Part shown: positions 1 through 9,957 of the stretch, piece after piece | Numbering within the stretch: position 1 is the stretch's first letter | Layout: each line of letters begins with the position of its first letter | NCBI RefSeq assembly: GCF_029541745.1 | Contig: NZ_CP089746.1 | Coordinates: 3,100,001-3,164,000 of the forward strand | From: Streptomyces sp. LX-29 | GTDB taxonomy: Bacteria > Actinomycetota > Actinomycetes > Streptomycetales > Streptomycetaceae | Reading direction: 5' to 3' | DNA length: 64,000 bases | Notes under the pieces: generated by a model | The model's input: only the letters and a program-made list of their open reading frames with translations | Told to the model about the DNA's origin: nothing | Databases searched by the model: none | Translations under genes and position numbers: made by a program

Positions 1-750
1 ACGGGATCGACGGCCGGGATCGGCGCGGCCTTCGCGCGCCGGCTCGCGGCCGACGGGCACGACGTGGTGCTGGTGGCGCGGGACGAGAAGCGACTGCGCG
101 AGCAGGCCGCCGAACTGCACGACCGGCACGGGGTCGAGGCGGAGGTGCTGCGCGCCGACCTGGCGGAGGACGCGGGGATCGAGGCGGTGGCCTCCCGACT
201 GTCCGACCGCAGGCGCCCCGTCGACCTGCTCATCAACAACGCGGGGTTCGCGCTGCGCGGCCGCTTCCTGGAGGTGCCGGTCGCCGACGAGCTACGGATG
301 ATCAAGGTGCATGTCGAGGCGGTGCTCCGGCTCACCACCGCGGCCACCGACGCGATGCGGGAGCGTGGCCGCGGCGGCGTCATCAACGTCGCCTCCGTCG
401 GGGCGTTCTTCCCGCGCGGGACGTACGGGGCCGGCAAGGCGTGGGTGGTGCAGTTCACCCAGGGGGCGGCGCGGGACCTGGCCGTCTCGGGGGTGCGGCT
501 GATGGCCCTGTGCCCCGGCTTCGTGCGGACCGAGTTCCACCAGCGTGCGGGGGTGCCCACCGACAACGTCCCCGGCTGGATGTGGCTCGACGCGGACCGC
601 GTGGTCGCCGCCGCCCTCAAGGACTTCGCCCGCGGCAAGTCCCTCTCCGTCCCCGACCCCCGCTACAAGGCCCTCATGGGGATCGCGAAGATAACGCCCC
701 GCGCCGCGGTGTCCCGCATCTCCAACAACGCGGCGCGCCCCAAGAGGTGA
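1..750 (+). CDS. SDR family NAD(P)-dependent oxidoreductase, 5' end cut by window edge
   Basis: A short-chain dehydrogenase of unknown substrate; it probably reduces or oxidises a carbonyl/alcohol in the cytoplasm with NAD(P)H. Reading frame 1 is open from the first base, and the Rossmann glycine motif TGSTAGIG is encoded at nt 1-24, so only a few N-terminal residues are missing. The NNAG motif lies near nt 235-246 and the catalytic pair YGAGK near nt 424-438. The catalytic Ser (VASVGAF) sits 10 residues before the Tyr, slightly closer than the usual 12-13, as in some actinobacterial SDRs. The stop is at 748-750. It converges on groEL1 across a strong hairpin at 1011-1055. Family assignment is firm; the substrate cannot be told. 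Confidence 0.9.
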   Translation, partial: TGSTAGIGAAFARRLAADGHDVVLVARDEKRLREQAAELHDRHGVEAEVLRADLAEDAGIEAVASRLSDRRRPVDLLINNAGFALRGRFLEVPVADELRMIKVHVEAVLRLTTAATDAMRERGRGGVINVASVGAFFPRGTYGAGKAWVVQFTQGAARDLAVSGVRLMALCPGFVRTEFHQRAGVPTDNVPGWMWLDADRVVAAALKDFARGKSLSVPDPRYKALMGIAKITPRAAVSRISNNAARPKR

Positions 751-1080
751 GCCGTGCCGGCGGCGCCGCCGGGTGAGTGAACGCGCCCTGCATATGCCGG
801 AGGGTTGCGCCCGGTTCGGCCCCGCCGAACACCACCGTCGGACGCCTCGCCGTCGGGGCGGAACGATGGCCCCCACCGGTGGAAGCCACGTCCCAGGACG
901 CGAACCACGTCCCGCCGCGACGGCGAGCAACCCGATTGGCGCAGTCCGGCGGGGCCGAACCGCCCCCCGGCCACCGGCCGGAACGAACCCCTGGCCACCG
1001 GCCGGAAAAACGGGCTTGGCCCGGACCCCTCAGCGAGGGGTCCGGGCCAAGCCCGTTGCGTACGGTCCCTGACCGGGAGG
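751..1080. other. Non-coding convergent spacer
   Basis: This is the spacer between the SDR gene and groEL1. No convincing gene is seen. It holds an imperfect direct repeat of CCGGCCACCGGCCGGAA (about 967-1006) and the terminator hairpin listed separately. Confidence 0.6.
1011..1055 (-). terminator. Bidirectional hairpin terminator after groEL1
   Basis: A perfect 20-bp inverted repeat (1011-1030 against 1036-1055) encloses a 5-nt loop, CAGCG. It starts 26 nt beyond the groEL1 stop and lies between convergent genes, so it probably serves both strands. There is no T-tract, as is usual for Streptomyces terminators. Confidence 0.85.
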
Positions 1081-2802
<1,722 letters not shown>

Positions 2803-2848
2803 TCAGACGCGGGAACCAGGGGCGCAGTTCGAAGGCAAAACTCGGTGA

Positions 2849-3157
2849 TTACTTCTCGACGATCGCGAGCACGTCGCGAGCCGAGAGGACGAGGTACTCC
2901 TCGCCGTTGTACTTCACCTCGGTGCCGCCGTACTTGCTGTAGAGCACGACGTCGCCGACCTTGACGTCGAGCTCGACGCGCTTGCCGTCCTCGAAGCGGC
3001 CCGGGCCGATGGCCAGGACGACGCCCTCCTGGGGCTTCTCCTTGGCGGTGTCCGGAATGACCAGGCCAGAGGCCGTGGTCTGCTCGGCGTCCAGCGGCTG
3101 GACCACGATGCGGTCCTCAAGCGGCTTGATGGCAACCTTGGAGCTGGCGGTCGTCAC
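2849..3157 (-). CDS. groES: Co-chaperonin GroES
   Basis: The 10-kDa heptameric lid of the GroEL cage. It is 102 aa, the usual actinobacterial length. It carries the GroES signature [11 protein letters not shown] and a mobile loop around [17 protein letters not shown] that docks on GroEL. The start is a GTG preceded by a strong ribosome site, GGGGGAGGT. It is first in the groES-groEL1 operon, with two CIRCE boxes and a consensus promoter upstream, so HrcA-controlled heat induction is expected. Confidence 0.98.
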   Translation of the reverse strand: MTTASSKVAIKPLEDRIVVQPLDAEQTTASGLVIPDTAKEKPQEGVVLAIGPGRFEDGKRVELDVKVGDVVLYSKYGGTEVKYNGEEYLVLSARDVLAIVEK

Positions 3158-3256
3158 GATCCGACCTCCCCCTTCGGAGATCTCACGGGGTTAACTGTCT
3201 GAGGTGGCGACCAGGTGGATCCGTCGTCGCGGGTGCCGGACCTGCCCGTCGCTGTG

Positions 3257-3283
3257 TTGGCACTCCCCTGTGTGGAGTGCCAG
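3257..3283 (-). promoter_or_regulatory. CIRCE operator, downstream copy
   Basis: TTGGCACTC-N9-GAGTGCCAG matches the CIRCE consensus TTAGCACTC-N9-GAGTGCTAA bound by HrcA. It lies about 100 nt before the groES start, in the initially transcribed region. Confidence 0.92.
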
Positions 3284-3288
3284 CCCCG

Positions 3289-3317
3289 AGACTAGGACGC
3301 GGTTAGCACTCAGTCAA
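3289..3317 (-). promoter_or_regulatory. groES promoter (-35 TTGACT, -10 TAGTCT)
   Basis: On the minus strand, TTGACT (3317-3312) and TAGTCT (3294-3289) are separated by exactly 17 nt, a near-consensus vegetative promoter. The -35 box falls in the spacer of the upstream CIRCE element and the -10 lies just upstream of the second CIRCE, so HrcA bound at either site would block RNA polymerase. Confidence 0.85.
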
Positions 3318-3329
3318 CTAGAGTGCCAA
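3303..3329 (-). promoter_or_regulatory. CIRCE operator, upstream copy overlapping the -35 box
   Basis: TTAGCACTC-N9-GAGTGCCAA is a near-perfect CIRCE element with the required 9-nt spacer. The groES -35 hexamer lies inside the spacer. Confidence 0.95.
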
Positions 3330-3431
3330 TCGCGGGGGCGCGCCCACCCCTTTCACACCACCCCCGACGCCCCCACACGCTGAGGGAACCGTGTGTACGC
3401 GGCCCGGGTTCCCGACCGGGAGAATGAGCGT

Positions 3432-4607
3432 GTGGATGTTGACGTCTTCGACCGACTGACCCGTTCGGATGAGGGGCAGGCGCTGCTGGCCGCGCTGCGC
3501 GACTTCGAGCCGAGGCAGGAGCTCGCGATCGCCACCCGGCTGCGCCGGGACCACCCGGCCGAGCTGGTGTCGGCGGCGTTGGAGCAGGCGCGGCTGCGGC
3601 AGCGGGCGGAGCCGAAGTTCGGCGCCGACGCCTATCGGATGTACTTCACCCCCCACGGTGTGGAGCAGTCGACGCGGGCGCGGGTGGCGAACTACCGCGC
3701 GGAGCGCCTCGCCGCCCTGGGCGTCGCCTCCGTGGCCGACCTGTGCTGCGGCATCGGCGGCGACGCGGTGGCGCTGGCCCGCGCGGGGATCGCGGTCCTC
3801 GCCGTCGACCGCGACCCGGCCACCTGCGCGGCCACCCGCGCCAACGCCGCGGCGCTGGGGCTGGAGTCGCTGATCGAGGTGGTCTGCGCCGATGTCGCCG
3901 AGATCGACACGACCCCGTACGACGCGGTCTTCGTCGACCCCGCGCGGCGCGGCGGCCGGGGCCGGATCTTCGACCCCGAGGCGTACTCCCCGCCGCTGTC
4001 CTGGGCCGTCGCCACGGCCCGCGCCGCGCGGTACGCCGCCCTCAAGATCGCACCCGGGGTGCCGCACGAGGCGATCCCGGACGAGGCCGAGGCGGAGTGG
4101 ATCTCGGACGGCGGGGAGGTGAAGGAGGCGGTGCTGTGGTTCGGCACCGCGCCGGGCGCTCGGCGCGCGACCCTGCTGCCGCGCGGCGAGTCGCTGACCG
4201 GCCGGGGCCTGCCCGATCCCCCGGTCCGCCCGGTCGGCCGCTTCCTCTACGAGCCGGACGGCGCCGTCATCCGCGCCCATCTGGTGGCGGAGGTGGCCGA
4301 AGAGGTGGACGGCGGCCTGATCGACGAGACGATCGCGTACGTCACCTCCGACGAACTGCGCCCCACCGCGTACGCCACCGCCTACGAGATCACCGATGTG
4401 CTGCCGTTCAACGTCAAGCGACTGCGCGCGCTGCTGCGCGAGCGCGGGGTGGGCGTGGTGACGGTCAAGAAGCGGGGGTCTGCGGTGGAGCCGGAGGAGC
4501 TGCGCAAGAAGCTCAAGCTCGACGGGTCGCGCGGGGCGACGTCCTGCACGGTCTTCCTGACCCGGGTCGCCGGGCACCCGAGCATGCTGCTGGGGCACCC
4601 GGCCTGA
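3432..4607 (+). CDS. Class I SAM-dependent methyltransferase, THUMP-like domain protein
   Basis: A predicted cytosolic methyltransferase, about 391 aa; the substrate is probably a nucleic acid but is unproven. An N-terminal helical part is followed by the SAM-binding motif VADLCCGIGGDAVALA and acidic loop AVDRDP. A DPARR motif follows, typical of this actinobacterial family. The C-terminal about 100 residues (ITDVLPFNVKRLRALLRERGVG) match the THUMP-like segment of these proteins. The GTG at 3432 has GGGAG seven nt upstream and was preferred to an earlier in-frame GTG at 3393. It is divergent from groES, so the CIRCE region also lies upstream of it. Confidence 0.88.
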   Translation: MDVDVFDRLTRSDEGQALLAALRDFEPRQELAIATRLRRDHPAELVSAALEQARLRQRAEPKFGADAYRMYFTPHGVEQSTRARVANYRAERLAALGVASVADLCCGIGGDAVALARAGIAVLAVDRDPATCAATRANAAALGLESLIEVVCADVAEIDTTPYDAVFVDPARRGGRGRIFDPEAYSPPLSWAVATARAARYAALKIAPGVPHEAIPDEAEAEWISDGGEVKEAVLWFGTAPGARRATLLPRGESLTGRGLPDPPVRPVGRFLYEPDGAVIRAHLVAEVAEEVDGGLIDETIAYVTSDELRPTAYATAYEITDVLPFNVKRLRALLRERGVGVVTVKKRGSAVEPEELRKKLKLDGSRGATSCTVFLTRVAGHPSMLLGHPA

Positions 4608-4630
4608 CCCGCCGCCTTCAGGCCACCACC

Positions 4631-6169
4631 TCAGGCCACCGCGCCGGGCACCTTGCCGGCGCCGCCGGGGGCCTCCGAAGGGTCGCCCGCGCGGGCGTCC
4701 GACCGGTCGCCCGTACGGCCCTCCGAAGGGTCGCCCGGACGGTCGCCCGACCGGTCGCCCGGACGGCCCTGCGGGCGGGGCTCCACGCGGTCGCCCCGGA
4801 GGAGGAGCCAGGCGACCAGCGCCGCCACCGCCAGGAGGGCGCCCGCCCAGAGGTAGGCCGTGGCGTAGCCGTCGACGAGACCGCGCGGGGTGGCGTCGTC
4901 GCCGGTGGTGTGGGAGGCGACCGTGGCGAGCACGGCCAGCCCCAGCGAGCCGCCGATCTGCCGGGAGCTGTTGATCAGACCGGAGGCCATGCCGGTCTCG
5001 GGCGCGGCGACCCCCGCGGTGGCGGCCGTGCCCATCGGCACCACGCACAGCCCGATCCCGACGCTGGCCGCCAGCGAGGGGCCGAGGACGGAGTCGGCGA
5101 AGCCGCCGTCGACGCCGACCGCGAGCCCGAACCAGACGAAGCCGGCCGCCCCCAGCAGTCCACCCGCCAGCAGCAGTGTCGCCGCGCCCAGCCGCGCCAT
5201 CGCGCGGGTGGCGAGCAGCGAGCCGACCACCACGCCGGCGCTGAAGGGCAGGAAGGCGACGCCGGTGGCGATCTCGCCGTAGCCCAGGATCCGCTGCATG
5301 TAGAGCGAGGTGAAGTAGAAGGCGGCGAACTGGCCGGAGAAGAGCAGCAGGGTGAAGAGGTTGGCGGCCAGCACCGGGCGGAGCGTCAGCAGGCCCAGCC
5401 GCAGCAGCGGCTGGCGCACCCGCAGCTCGGCGACGGCGAACGCGGCCAGCAGCACCGCCGCCGCCCCCAGGGTGCCCACGGTCCACGCCGAGGCCCAGCC
5501 CTCGGTCTCGGTCCGCACCAGCCCCAGCACCAGCGCCGTCATGCCGGTGGTGACCAGCAGCGCCCCGGCGACGTCGAGTCGGGGCGCGGGCCCGTCACGC
5601 CGGTCGCGCGCCACCGAGCGGACGGCGGCCACGAGCGCGAAGGCCACGATCGGCACGTTGACCAGCAGCACGGCGCGCCAGCCGGTCCACTCGGTGAGCA
5701 CCCCGCCCACCAGCACCCCGACCGCGCCGCCCGCGGCGCCGGCCATGCCCCACAGACCCAGCGCGCGGGACCGGGCCGGCCCGGCCGGGAAGGTGACGGT
5801 GATCAGCGCGAAGGCGACGGGCGCGAGCGCGGCGGCGCCCACCCCCTGCAGCGCCCGGGCGGCGACCAGGCCGCTCGCCGCATCCACCAGTCCGCCGACC
5901 AGGCTGGCTCCGCCGAAGATCACCAGCCCGCCGACCAGGGTGCGGCGACGGCCGATGATGTCCGCCAGCCGCCCGCCGAGCATCAGCAGCCCGCCGAAGG
6001 CGAGCGCGTAGGCGTTGACCACCCACAGCAGGCTCTCCTCGCTGAAGCCGAGGTCCGCGCGGATGTCGGGCAGCGCGACGTTCACCACCGACATGTCCAG
6101 CGCCACCATGAACTGCACGGTGAGCGCCACCGCCAGCAGCCAACGCGCCTGTTTCACCTGGTCGTTCAC
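4631..6169 (-). CDS. MFS drug exporter, DHA2 (EmrB/QacA) type
   Basis: A predicted proton-driven multidrug exporter in the cytoplasmic membrane, 512 aa. The N-terminus QFMVALDMSVVNVALPDI and the motif A-like loop LGGRLADIIGRRRT are characteristic of 14-helix DHA2 transporters. About 14 hydrophobic segments fit the sequence. After the last helix there is a hydrophilic tail of about 50 residues built from degenerate repeats (GDRSGDRPGDPSEGRTGDRS), mirrored by GGTCGCCCG repeats at 4680-4790. The GTG start at 6169 is the only good one in frame; the ATG nine nt upstream is out of frame. It is divergent from a TetR gene with two operators between them, so efflux induced by ligand release of the repressor is likely. 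Confidence 0.93.
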   Translation of the reverse strand: MNDQVKQARWLLAVALTVQFMVALDMSVVNVALPDIRADLGFSEESLLWVVNAYALAFGGLLMLGGRLADIIGRRRTLVGGLVIFGGASLVGGLVDAASGLVAARALQGVGAAALAPVAFALITVTFPAGPARSRALGLWGMAGAAGGAVGVLVGGVLTEWTGWRAVLLVNVPIVAFALVAAVRSVARDRRDGPAPRLDVAGALLVTTGMTALVLGLVRTETEGWASAWTVGTLGAAAVLLAAFAVAELRVRQPLLRLGLLTLRPVLAANLFTLLLFSGQFAAFYFTSLYMQRILGYGEIATGVAFLPFSAGVVVGSLLATRAMARLGAATLLLAGGLLGAAGFVWFGLAVGVDGGFADSVLGPSLAASVGIGLCVVPMGTAATAGVAAPETGMASGLINSSRQIGGSLGLAVLATVASHTTGDDATPRGLVDGYATAYLWAGALLAVAALVAWLLLRGDRVEPRPQGRPGDRSGDRPGDPSEGRTGDRSDARAGDPSEAPGGAGKVPGAVA

Positions 6170-6196
6170 GGGTTTCGCATCCCCTCTCCGCCATTT

Positions 6197-6210
6197 GTGT
6201 ACGCGTACAC
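6197..6210. promoter_or_regulatory. TetR operator 1 (GTGTACGCGTACAC)
   Basis: A perfect 14-bp palindrome between the divergent MFS and TetR genes. It repeats exactly at 6218-6231 with 21-bp centre spacing, two helical turns, so two repressor dimers could sit on the same face. Confidence 0.9.
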
Positions 6211-6217
6211 CAAGAAA

Positions 6218-6231
6218 GTGTACGCGTACAC
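6218..6231. promoter_or_regulatory. TetR operator 2 (GTGTACGCGTACAC)
   Basis: The second identical palindrome. It lies 16 nt before the TetR start and would give autoregulation. Confidence 0.9.
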
Positions 6232-6247
6232 AAACGACAATGGGGCG

Positions 6248-7108
6248 GTGACGACGAAGACTGAGGGCGCGCCGGACAGGCGGCGAGGGCGAAGCGGGAC
6301 GGGTGGCGCGGGCGCGACCGCGGGATCGGGCAGGTCGCCGGGCGGGCGGCCGGCGCGCCTGGAGCTGGAGACGATCGTCGACACCGCGCGCCGCATCCTC
6401 GAGACGGAGGGCGTCGAGGCCCTGAGCATGCGGCGGCTGGCCAAGGAGGTCGGCTCCACGCCGATGGCGCTCTACCGCCACGTCCGCGACAAGGACGAGC
6501 TGCTCGCCCGCGTGCTGTCCGGAACGGCCGCCGCGCTCCCCCGGCCCGAACTGCCCCGGGACCCGCGCGAGCGACTGCTCGCGGTCTGCCTGCACATGCA
6601 CGACCTCCTCAAGGCGCAGCCGTGGGTGGTGCAGGTGCTCAGCCTCGGCGACCTCACCGACAAGGGCGCGCTGTGGATGACGGAGGAGATCATCGACACC
6701 TCGATGGCCTGCGGGCTGAGCGAGCGCGACGCGCTGCACGCCTACCGCACCATCTGGCACTACGTGCTCGGCACCCTGATCTACCAGGCCGCCGTGGCCC
6801 GCCGCGCCGAGGACCCCGAGCGGCACCGCGCCTACCTGGACATGCTCGCGGGGGTGGACCCGGCCGAGATGCCACGGATGGCCGCGCTCGGCGGCCGCTG
6901 GGAGGAGCTGGCCGCGTCCTACGACGTCGCGAGCGGGCTGCGGGCGGTGATCGCGGGACTGCTGGCACAGGGAGGGGCTCGGGCGCAGGGAGAGGCTCTG
7001 GCACCGGGAGAGGCTCTGGCACAGGGAGAGGCTCTGGCACCGGGAGAGGCTCTGGCACCGGGTGCCGACACACCGGCGCGAAAGGCCGCACCGAGAGGCC
7101 ACCCGTAG
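6248..7108 (+). CDS. TetR/AcrR family repressor of the adjacent MFS exporter
   Basis: A one-component ligand-sensing repressor, 286 aa. A low-complexity Arg/Gly N-tail of about 35 residues precedes the TetR helix-turn-helix (IVDTARRILETEGVEAL, then SMRRLAKEVGSTPMALYRHV). The C-terminal helical domain resembles the tetracycline-repressor type. The start is a GTG at 6248; the nearby ATG at 6240 is out of frame. The last about 35 residues are a hexapeptide repeat (GEALAP/GEALAQ) made by an 18-bp DNA repeat, so the tail is probably dispensable and variable in length. Divergent placement and twin palindromes make it the likely regulator of the exporter. Confidence 0.92.
   Translation: MTTKTEGAPDRRRGRSGTGGAGATAGSGRSPGGRPARLELETIVDTARRILETEGVEALSMRRLAKEVGSTPMALYRHVRDKDELLARVLSGTAAALPRPELPRDPRERLLAVCLHMHDLLKAQPWVVQVLSLGDLTDKGALWMTEEIIDTSMACGLSERDALHAYRTIWHYVLGTLIYQAAVARRAEDPERHRAYLDMLAGVDPAEMPRMAALGGRWEELAASYDVASGLRAVIAGLLAQGGARAQGEALAPGEALAQGEALAPGEALAPGADTPARKAAPRGHP
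6967..7065 (+). repeat. 18-bp tandem repeat inside the TetR 3' end
   Basis: About 5.5 copies of GCACCGGGAGAGGCTCTG with few substitutions. It stays in frame and encodes (G/A)-E-A-L-A-(P/Q) repeats, suggesting slippage expansion that changes only protein tail length. Confidence 0.9.
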
Positions 7109-7183
7109 TAGTTTCACTCCCCACCGAGAGCCAGCCAACCAGCTTTTCCTATGGGGCAGTTGAGGCCCCGGGATGGGGTGAAC

Positions 7184-7639
7184 GTGTCGTTGGACGCGCG
7201 ATGGTCCGGCCGTCGGACCGAATCCGATCCTCGTATGCGCCTCAACCACGCCGATGGGGTGACGGCGGGCGGCGGCTCGGAAGGGTTGGTGGTGTACCAG
7301 GACGACCTGGGACAGGTCGGCCACGAGGCCCACACGCTGCACACCCGGCTCAGGAAGGCCGGCGACGTCGCCCAGGGATCCGAGGGCGACGGCTCGACGG
7401 CGAAGGCGGCGGCGACGCTGACCTCGCACGGCTTCGCGATGGGCGGCGCCCTGACCACCACCGCCTTCGTGTGGCGGCGCCAGGTCGAGACCCTGCTTCA
7501 GGCGTGCGCCCACATCTCCAACCACCTGGACTACACGAAGCAGTCGACGGCGCGGGAGGACGCGAAGATCGCCGCCTCCCTTCGCTACCGCGACGGCAGC
7601 ACCGAGCCCGTCTCCGAGATCCTCACCCACTTCCGATAA
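7184..7639 (+). CDS. Small helical protein, WXG/ESX-like, first gene of a three-gene cluster
   Basis: About 151 aa, helical, with no signal peptide and no enzymatic motif. Residues from about 35 on (VVYQDDLGQVGHEAHTLHTRL) and a C-terminal block CAHISNHLDYTKQSTAREDA look like the small partner that accompanies large helical proteins in Streptomyces, loosely resembling WXG100-type secretion substrates. No W-x-G turn is obvious. Start choice is uncertain: GTG 7184 has GGGG nearby, ATG 7235 has no ribosome site, and ATG 7151 is also possible. It is followed after 11 nt by the 768-aa gene and is probably co-transcribed. Function unknown. Confidence 0.72.
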   Translation: MSLDARWSGRRTESDPRMRLNHADGVTAGGGSEGLVVYQDDLGQVGHEAHTLHTRLRKAGDVAQGSEGDGSTAKAAATLTSHGFAMGGALTTTAFVWRRQVETLLQACAHISNHLDYTKQSTAREDAKIAASLRYRDGSTEPVSEILTHFR

Positions 7640-7650
7640 GGGACCGTGCC

Positions 7651-9957
7651 ATGACGGGACTGACCTTCGACAGCCTCTACCACGTCTCCTTATCCAGCCT
7701 CGCCTCCTCGGTCCATGACTGGCAGGCGATGATGAAGCAGCTCGACACCCTCGCGACCGACGCCTCCGAAGGGATGGCACGAAAGGCGGAGGCCGCCCGC
7801 TGGGAGGGCGTGAACTCCGATGTCACCAGGCCCTTCATCCGCAAGACGGCCAAGGAGTTCCGCGACGCCCACACCGAGGCGACCAGCATCTGGGCCGTCC
7901 TCAGGGACGCGCACGCCGACCTCGCGGAACTCCAGAAGACGCTGAAGAAGCTCATCGACGAGGACGCGAAGACGGCCGGCATCCGCGTGATCGGCAGGGA
8001 CGACGGCACCGTGTCGTGCGCCCTGCTGCGCGAGGCCGGGCAGAACGACGACCCCAGCCCGGCGGACCGCGACAAGCTGGGGCAGTGGGAAGGCCGCATC
8101 AACCGCCTGATCGCCGAGGCCCAGGAGATCGACGACTCCGTGGTGCGGGCTCTCAGGAAGAGCCATGGCCGCGACAACCACAACTTCGGCCACGCGAGGT
8201 ACGACTCCCTGGACGACGCCCAGGCGGAGCAGGCGATCCACCTCGCCAGGAAGAGCCTCGCCGCATACGAGAACGGCGAGAAACCCACCCGGAAAGAGCT
8301 CACCCGACTCCGGGACCTGCTCGCCCACAACCACGACGACCCCGAGTTCGCGGTCGACTTCTACAAGACCCTCGGCCCCAGGGACGCCCTGCTCTTCGAA
8401 GCCCAGATCGCCAGCGACGCCTCGGCCCACGGCGACGCGACACAGCTCAAGCTGGCGCGAAGCATCCAGGACGGCATGGGCGAAACCCTCGCGACCGCCA
8501 CCCGACCGCACACGGAGGACAGGAGCACGTCCTTCCGCGAGAGCAAGGACTACCTCGGCAGGCCCTGGCTGACCGAACTCCAGCGCGTCGGCCGCGAACG
8601 ACTCAACCCGGCCGTCTGGCACGGCCAGGCCAGGGTCACGGGCTACCAGGTCCTGGCGACGCTGCTGCGGCACGGCGAGTACGACAAGCGATTCCTCGTC
8701 CCCCTCGGCCGGGACATGGTCACGTTCGAACGCGAACAGGACGGCCGATGGCCCGTCCCCGACAGCAACTCCGGCGGCCGAACCCGCTTCGACCTCAACC
8801 TCGACAAGGAGGGTGGCCCCGGCTGGGACCCGATGACCGGCCTCCTGGAAGCGCTCGGCCACAGCCCCGAGGCGTCGACCGCCTTCTTCCACGGCTCCAC
8901 CGGCGGAGGCGACAGCGACCTCGAAAAGATCAGCAACCTCGACTACTTCCTGGGCGACGCCGACGGGGAGGGCGGGCGCGACTGGATCTCGGACAAGTTC
9001 AACGGCCTGCAACAGCCGGACGAGGAGAGCAAGGTCCCCGCGAAGGACGCGCTGGGGCACGCCTTGGAATCCGCGGTTTCCGGCCGCCCGTACGGCAGCG
9101 GCGGCCCCCTGCTGAACCACACCGATGAGCAGGCGGAGCTGTTCCGGTCGGTGGTGGAGAGGCTGGGAGACAACTCCGACCTCATCAAACCGGACGGCGA
9201 ACTGGCGCCGATCGCCGACAGCCTGGGCAATATGTCGGCGGAGTACGTTCGGGATATCGACCGAGTGTTTGCGGGTGGGGACGACAATGACTACTTCTGG
9301 CATGACGGGGCGATCGCCGATCTGAGCGACCTCGGTGGAAAAAGGGGCGAGCTTCATGAGTTCCTGCACGCGGTCGCCCAGGATCCCAACGCGTACTCGT
9401 CCATCACTCACGCCCAGCAGGCTGTGGCCACCGAGGCCATGCAGAAGGCGATCGTCACCCGAGAGGACGTGGATCTCAACGACGTTGCGCCGGTGGCCGG
9501 AAAACCGGTCGCAACACTCTATGGAATCGTCGCCGACGGCCGCGCCGACGCGATCGCGGCATCCGATAACAGCGTGGAGAAAATCAGGGAGTACAACGAG
9601 AAGCTGGGGACTGGAAGCGAATGGGCGGCGTTCATCCTGGAGAGGGCGGCGGAGCCTATCGCTCAACGAACACCGATCGTCGGCGAGGCCATGGGGTGGA
9701 CCATCGGCGCCGTCAAGGATGCGGTCGTCGGACATTACTCCATGAATGAGGAGCAGGCAGCTAAGGAAATCGAGAGGGATCGAGTCAAATTCGTGAACTG
9801 GCAGGGCGAGGAGCTTGCACAGGCCACGAAGCAGGCTTTCCTGAATGCGGCCGAACGGGAAGGTCTTGACCTGGAGAGCCGTGCTGTGGAGACCGCGGCC
9901 GCCGACGTATACCAGGAAGCAGTCGACAGCTACACGAACGGCAAGGGCCGAGTATGA
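7651..9957 (+). CDS. Large mostly helical protein of unknown function (768 aa)
   Basis: Not recognised with certainty; it resembles large uncharacterised actinobacterial proteins (DUF6571-like) that pair with small WXG-like proteins. The ATG follows the previous stop by 11 nt. Residues 1-140 are amphipathic helices (SLYHVSLSSLASSVHDWQAM, then HTEATSIWAVLRDAHADLAE), like the long hairpin of WXG/LXG proteins. The middle holds a repeated pattern of acidic loops (SNLDYFLGDADGEGGRDWIS). The end is helical and Glu/Ala rich. No signal peptide or nuclease motif was seen. Codon use drops in GC from about 9300 onward, hinting at a different origin for the 3' part. It overlaps the next gene by 4 nt, so the two are translationally coupled. 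Confidence 0.8.
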   Translation: MTGLTFDSLYHVSLSSLASSVHDWQAMMKQLDTLATDASEGMARKAEAARWEGVNSDVTRPFIRKTAKEFRDAHTEATSIWAVLRDAHADLAELQKTLKKLIDEDAKTAGIRVIGRDDGTVSCALLREAGQNDDPSPADRDKLGQWEGRINRLIAEAQEIDDSVVRALRKSHGRDNHNFGHARYDSLDDAQAEQAIHLARKSLAAYENGEKPTRKELTRLRDLLAHNHDDPEFAVDFYKTLGPRDALLFEAQIASDASAHGDATQLKLARSIQDGMGETLATATRPHTEDRSTSFRESKDYLGRPWLTELQRVGRERLNPAVWHGQARVTGYQVLATLLRHGEYDKRFLVPLGRDMVTFEREQDGRWPVPDSNSGGRTRFDLNLDKEGGPGWDPMTGLLEALGHSPEASTAFFHGSTGGGDSDLEKISNLDYFLGDADGEGGRDWISDKFNGLQQPDEESKVPAKDALGHALESAVSGRPYGSGGPLLNHTDEQAELFRSVVERLGDNSDLIKPDGELAPIADSLGNMSAEYVRDIDRVFAGGDDNDYFWHDGAIADLSDLGGKRGELHEFLHAVAQDPNAYSSITHAQQAVATEAMQKAIVTREDVDLNDVAPVAGKPVATLYGIVADGRADAIAASDNSVEKIREYNEKLGTGSEWAAFILERAAEPIAQRTPIVGEAMGWTIGAVKDAVVGHYSMNEEQAAKEIERDRVKFVNWQGEELAQATKQAFLNAAEREGLDLESRAVETAAADVYQEAVDSYTNGKGRV

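Noticed and set aside
3743..6247. Very long plus-strand frame running from the methyltransferase region into the TetR gene
   Set aside because: Only the final part (from 6248) is coding. The rest lies out of frame or antisense to real genes and is Arg/Gly-rich filler.
6240..6250. ATG 6240 as the TetR start, and the ATG near 6180 as the MFS start
   Set aside because: Both are out of frame with their genes and reach a stop within four codons that overlaps the real GTG. A translational-coupling minigene is conceivable but not demonstrable.
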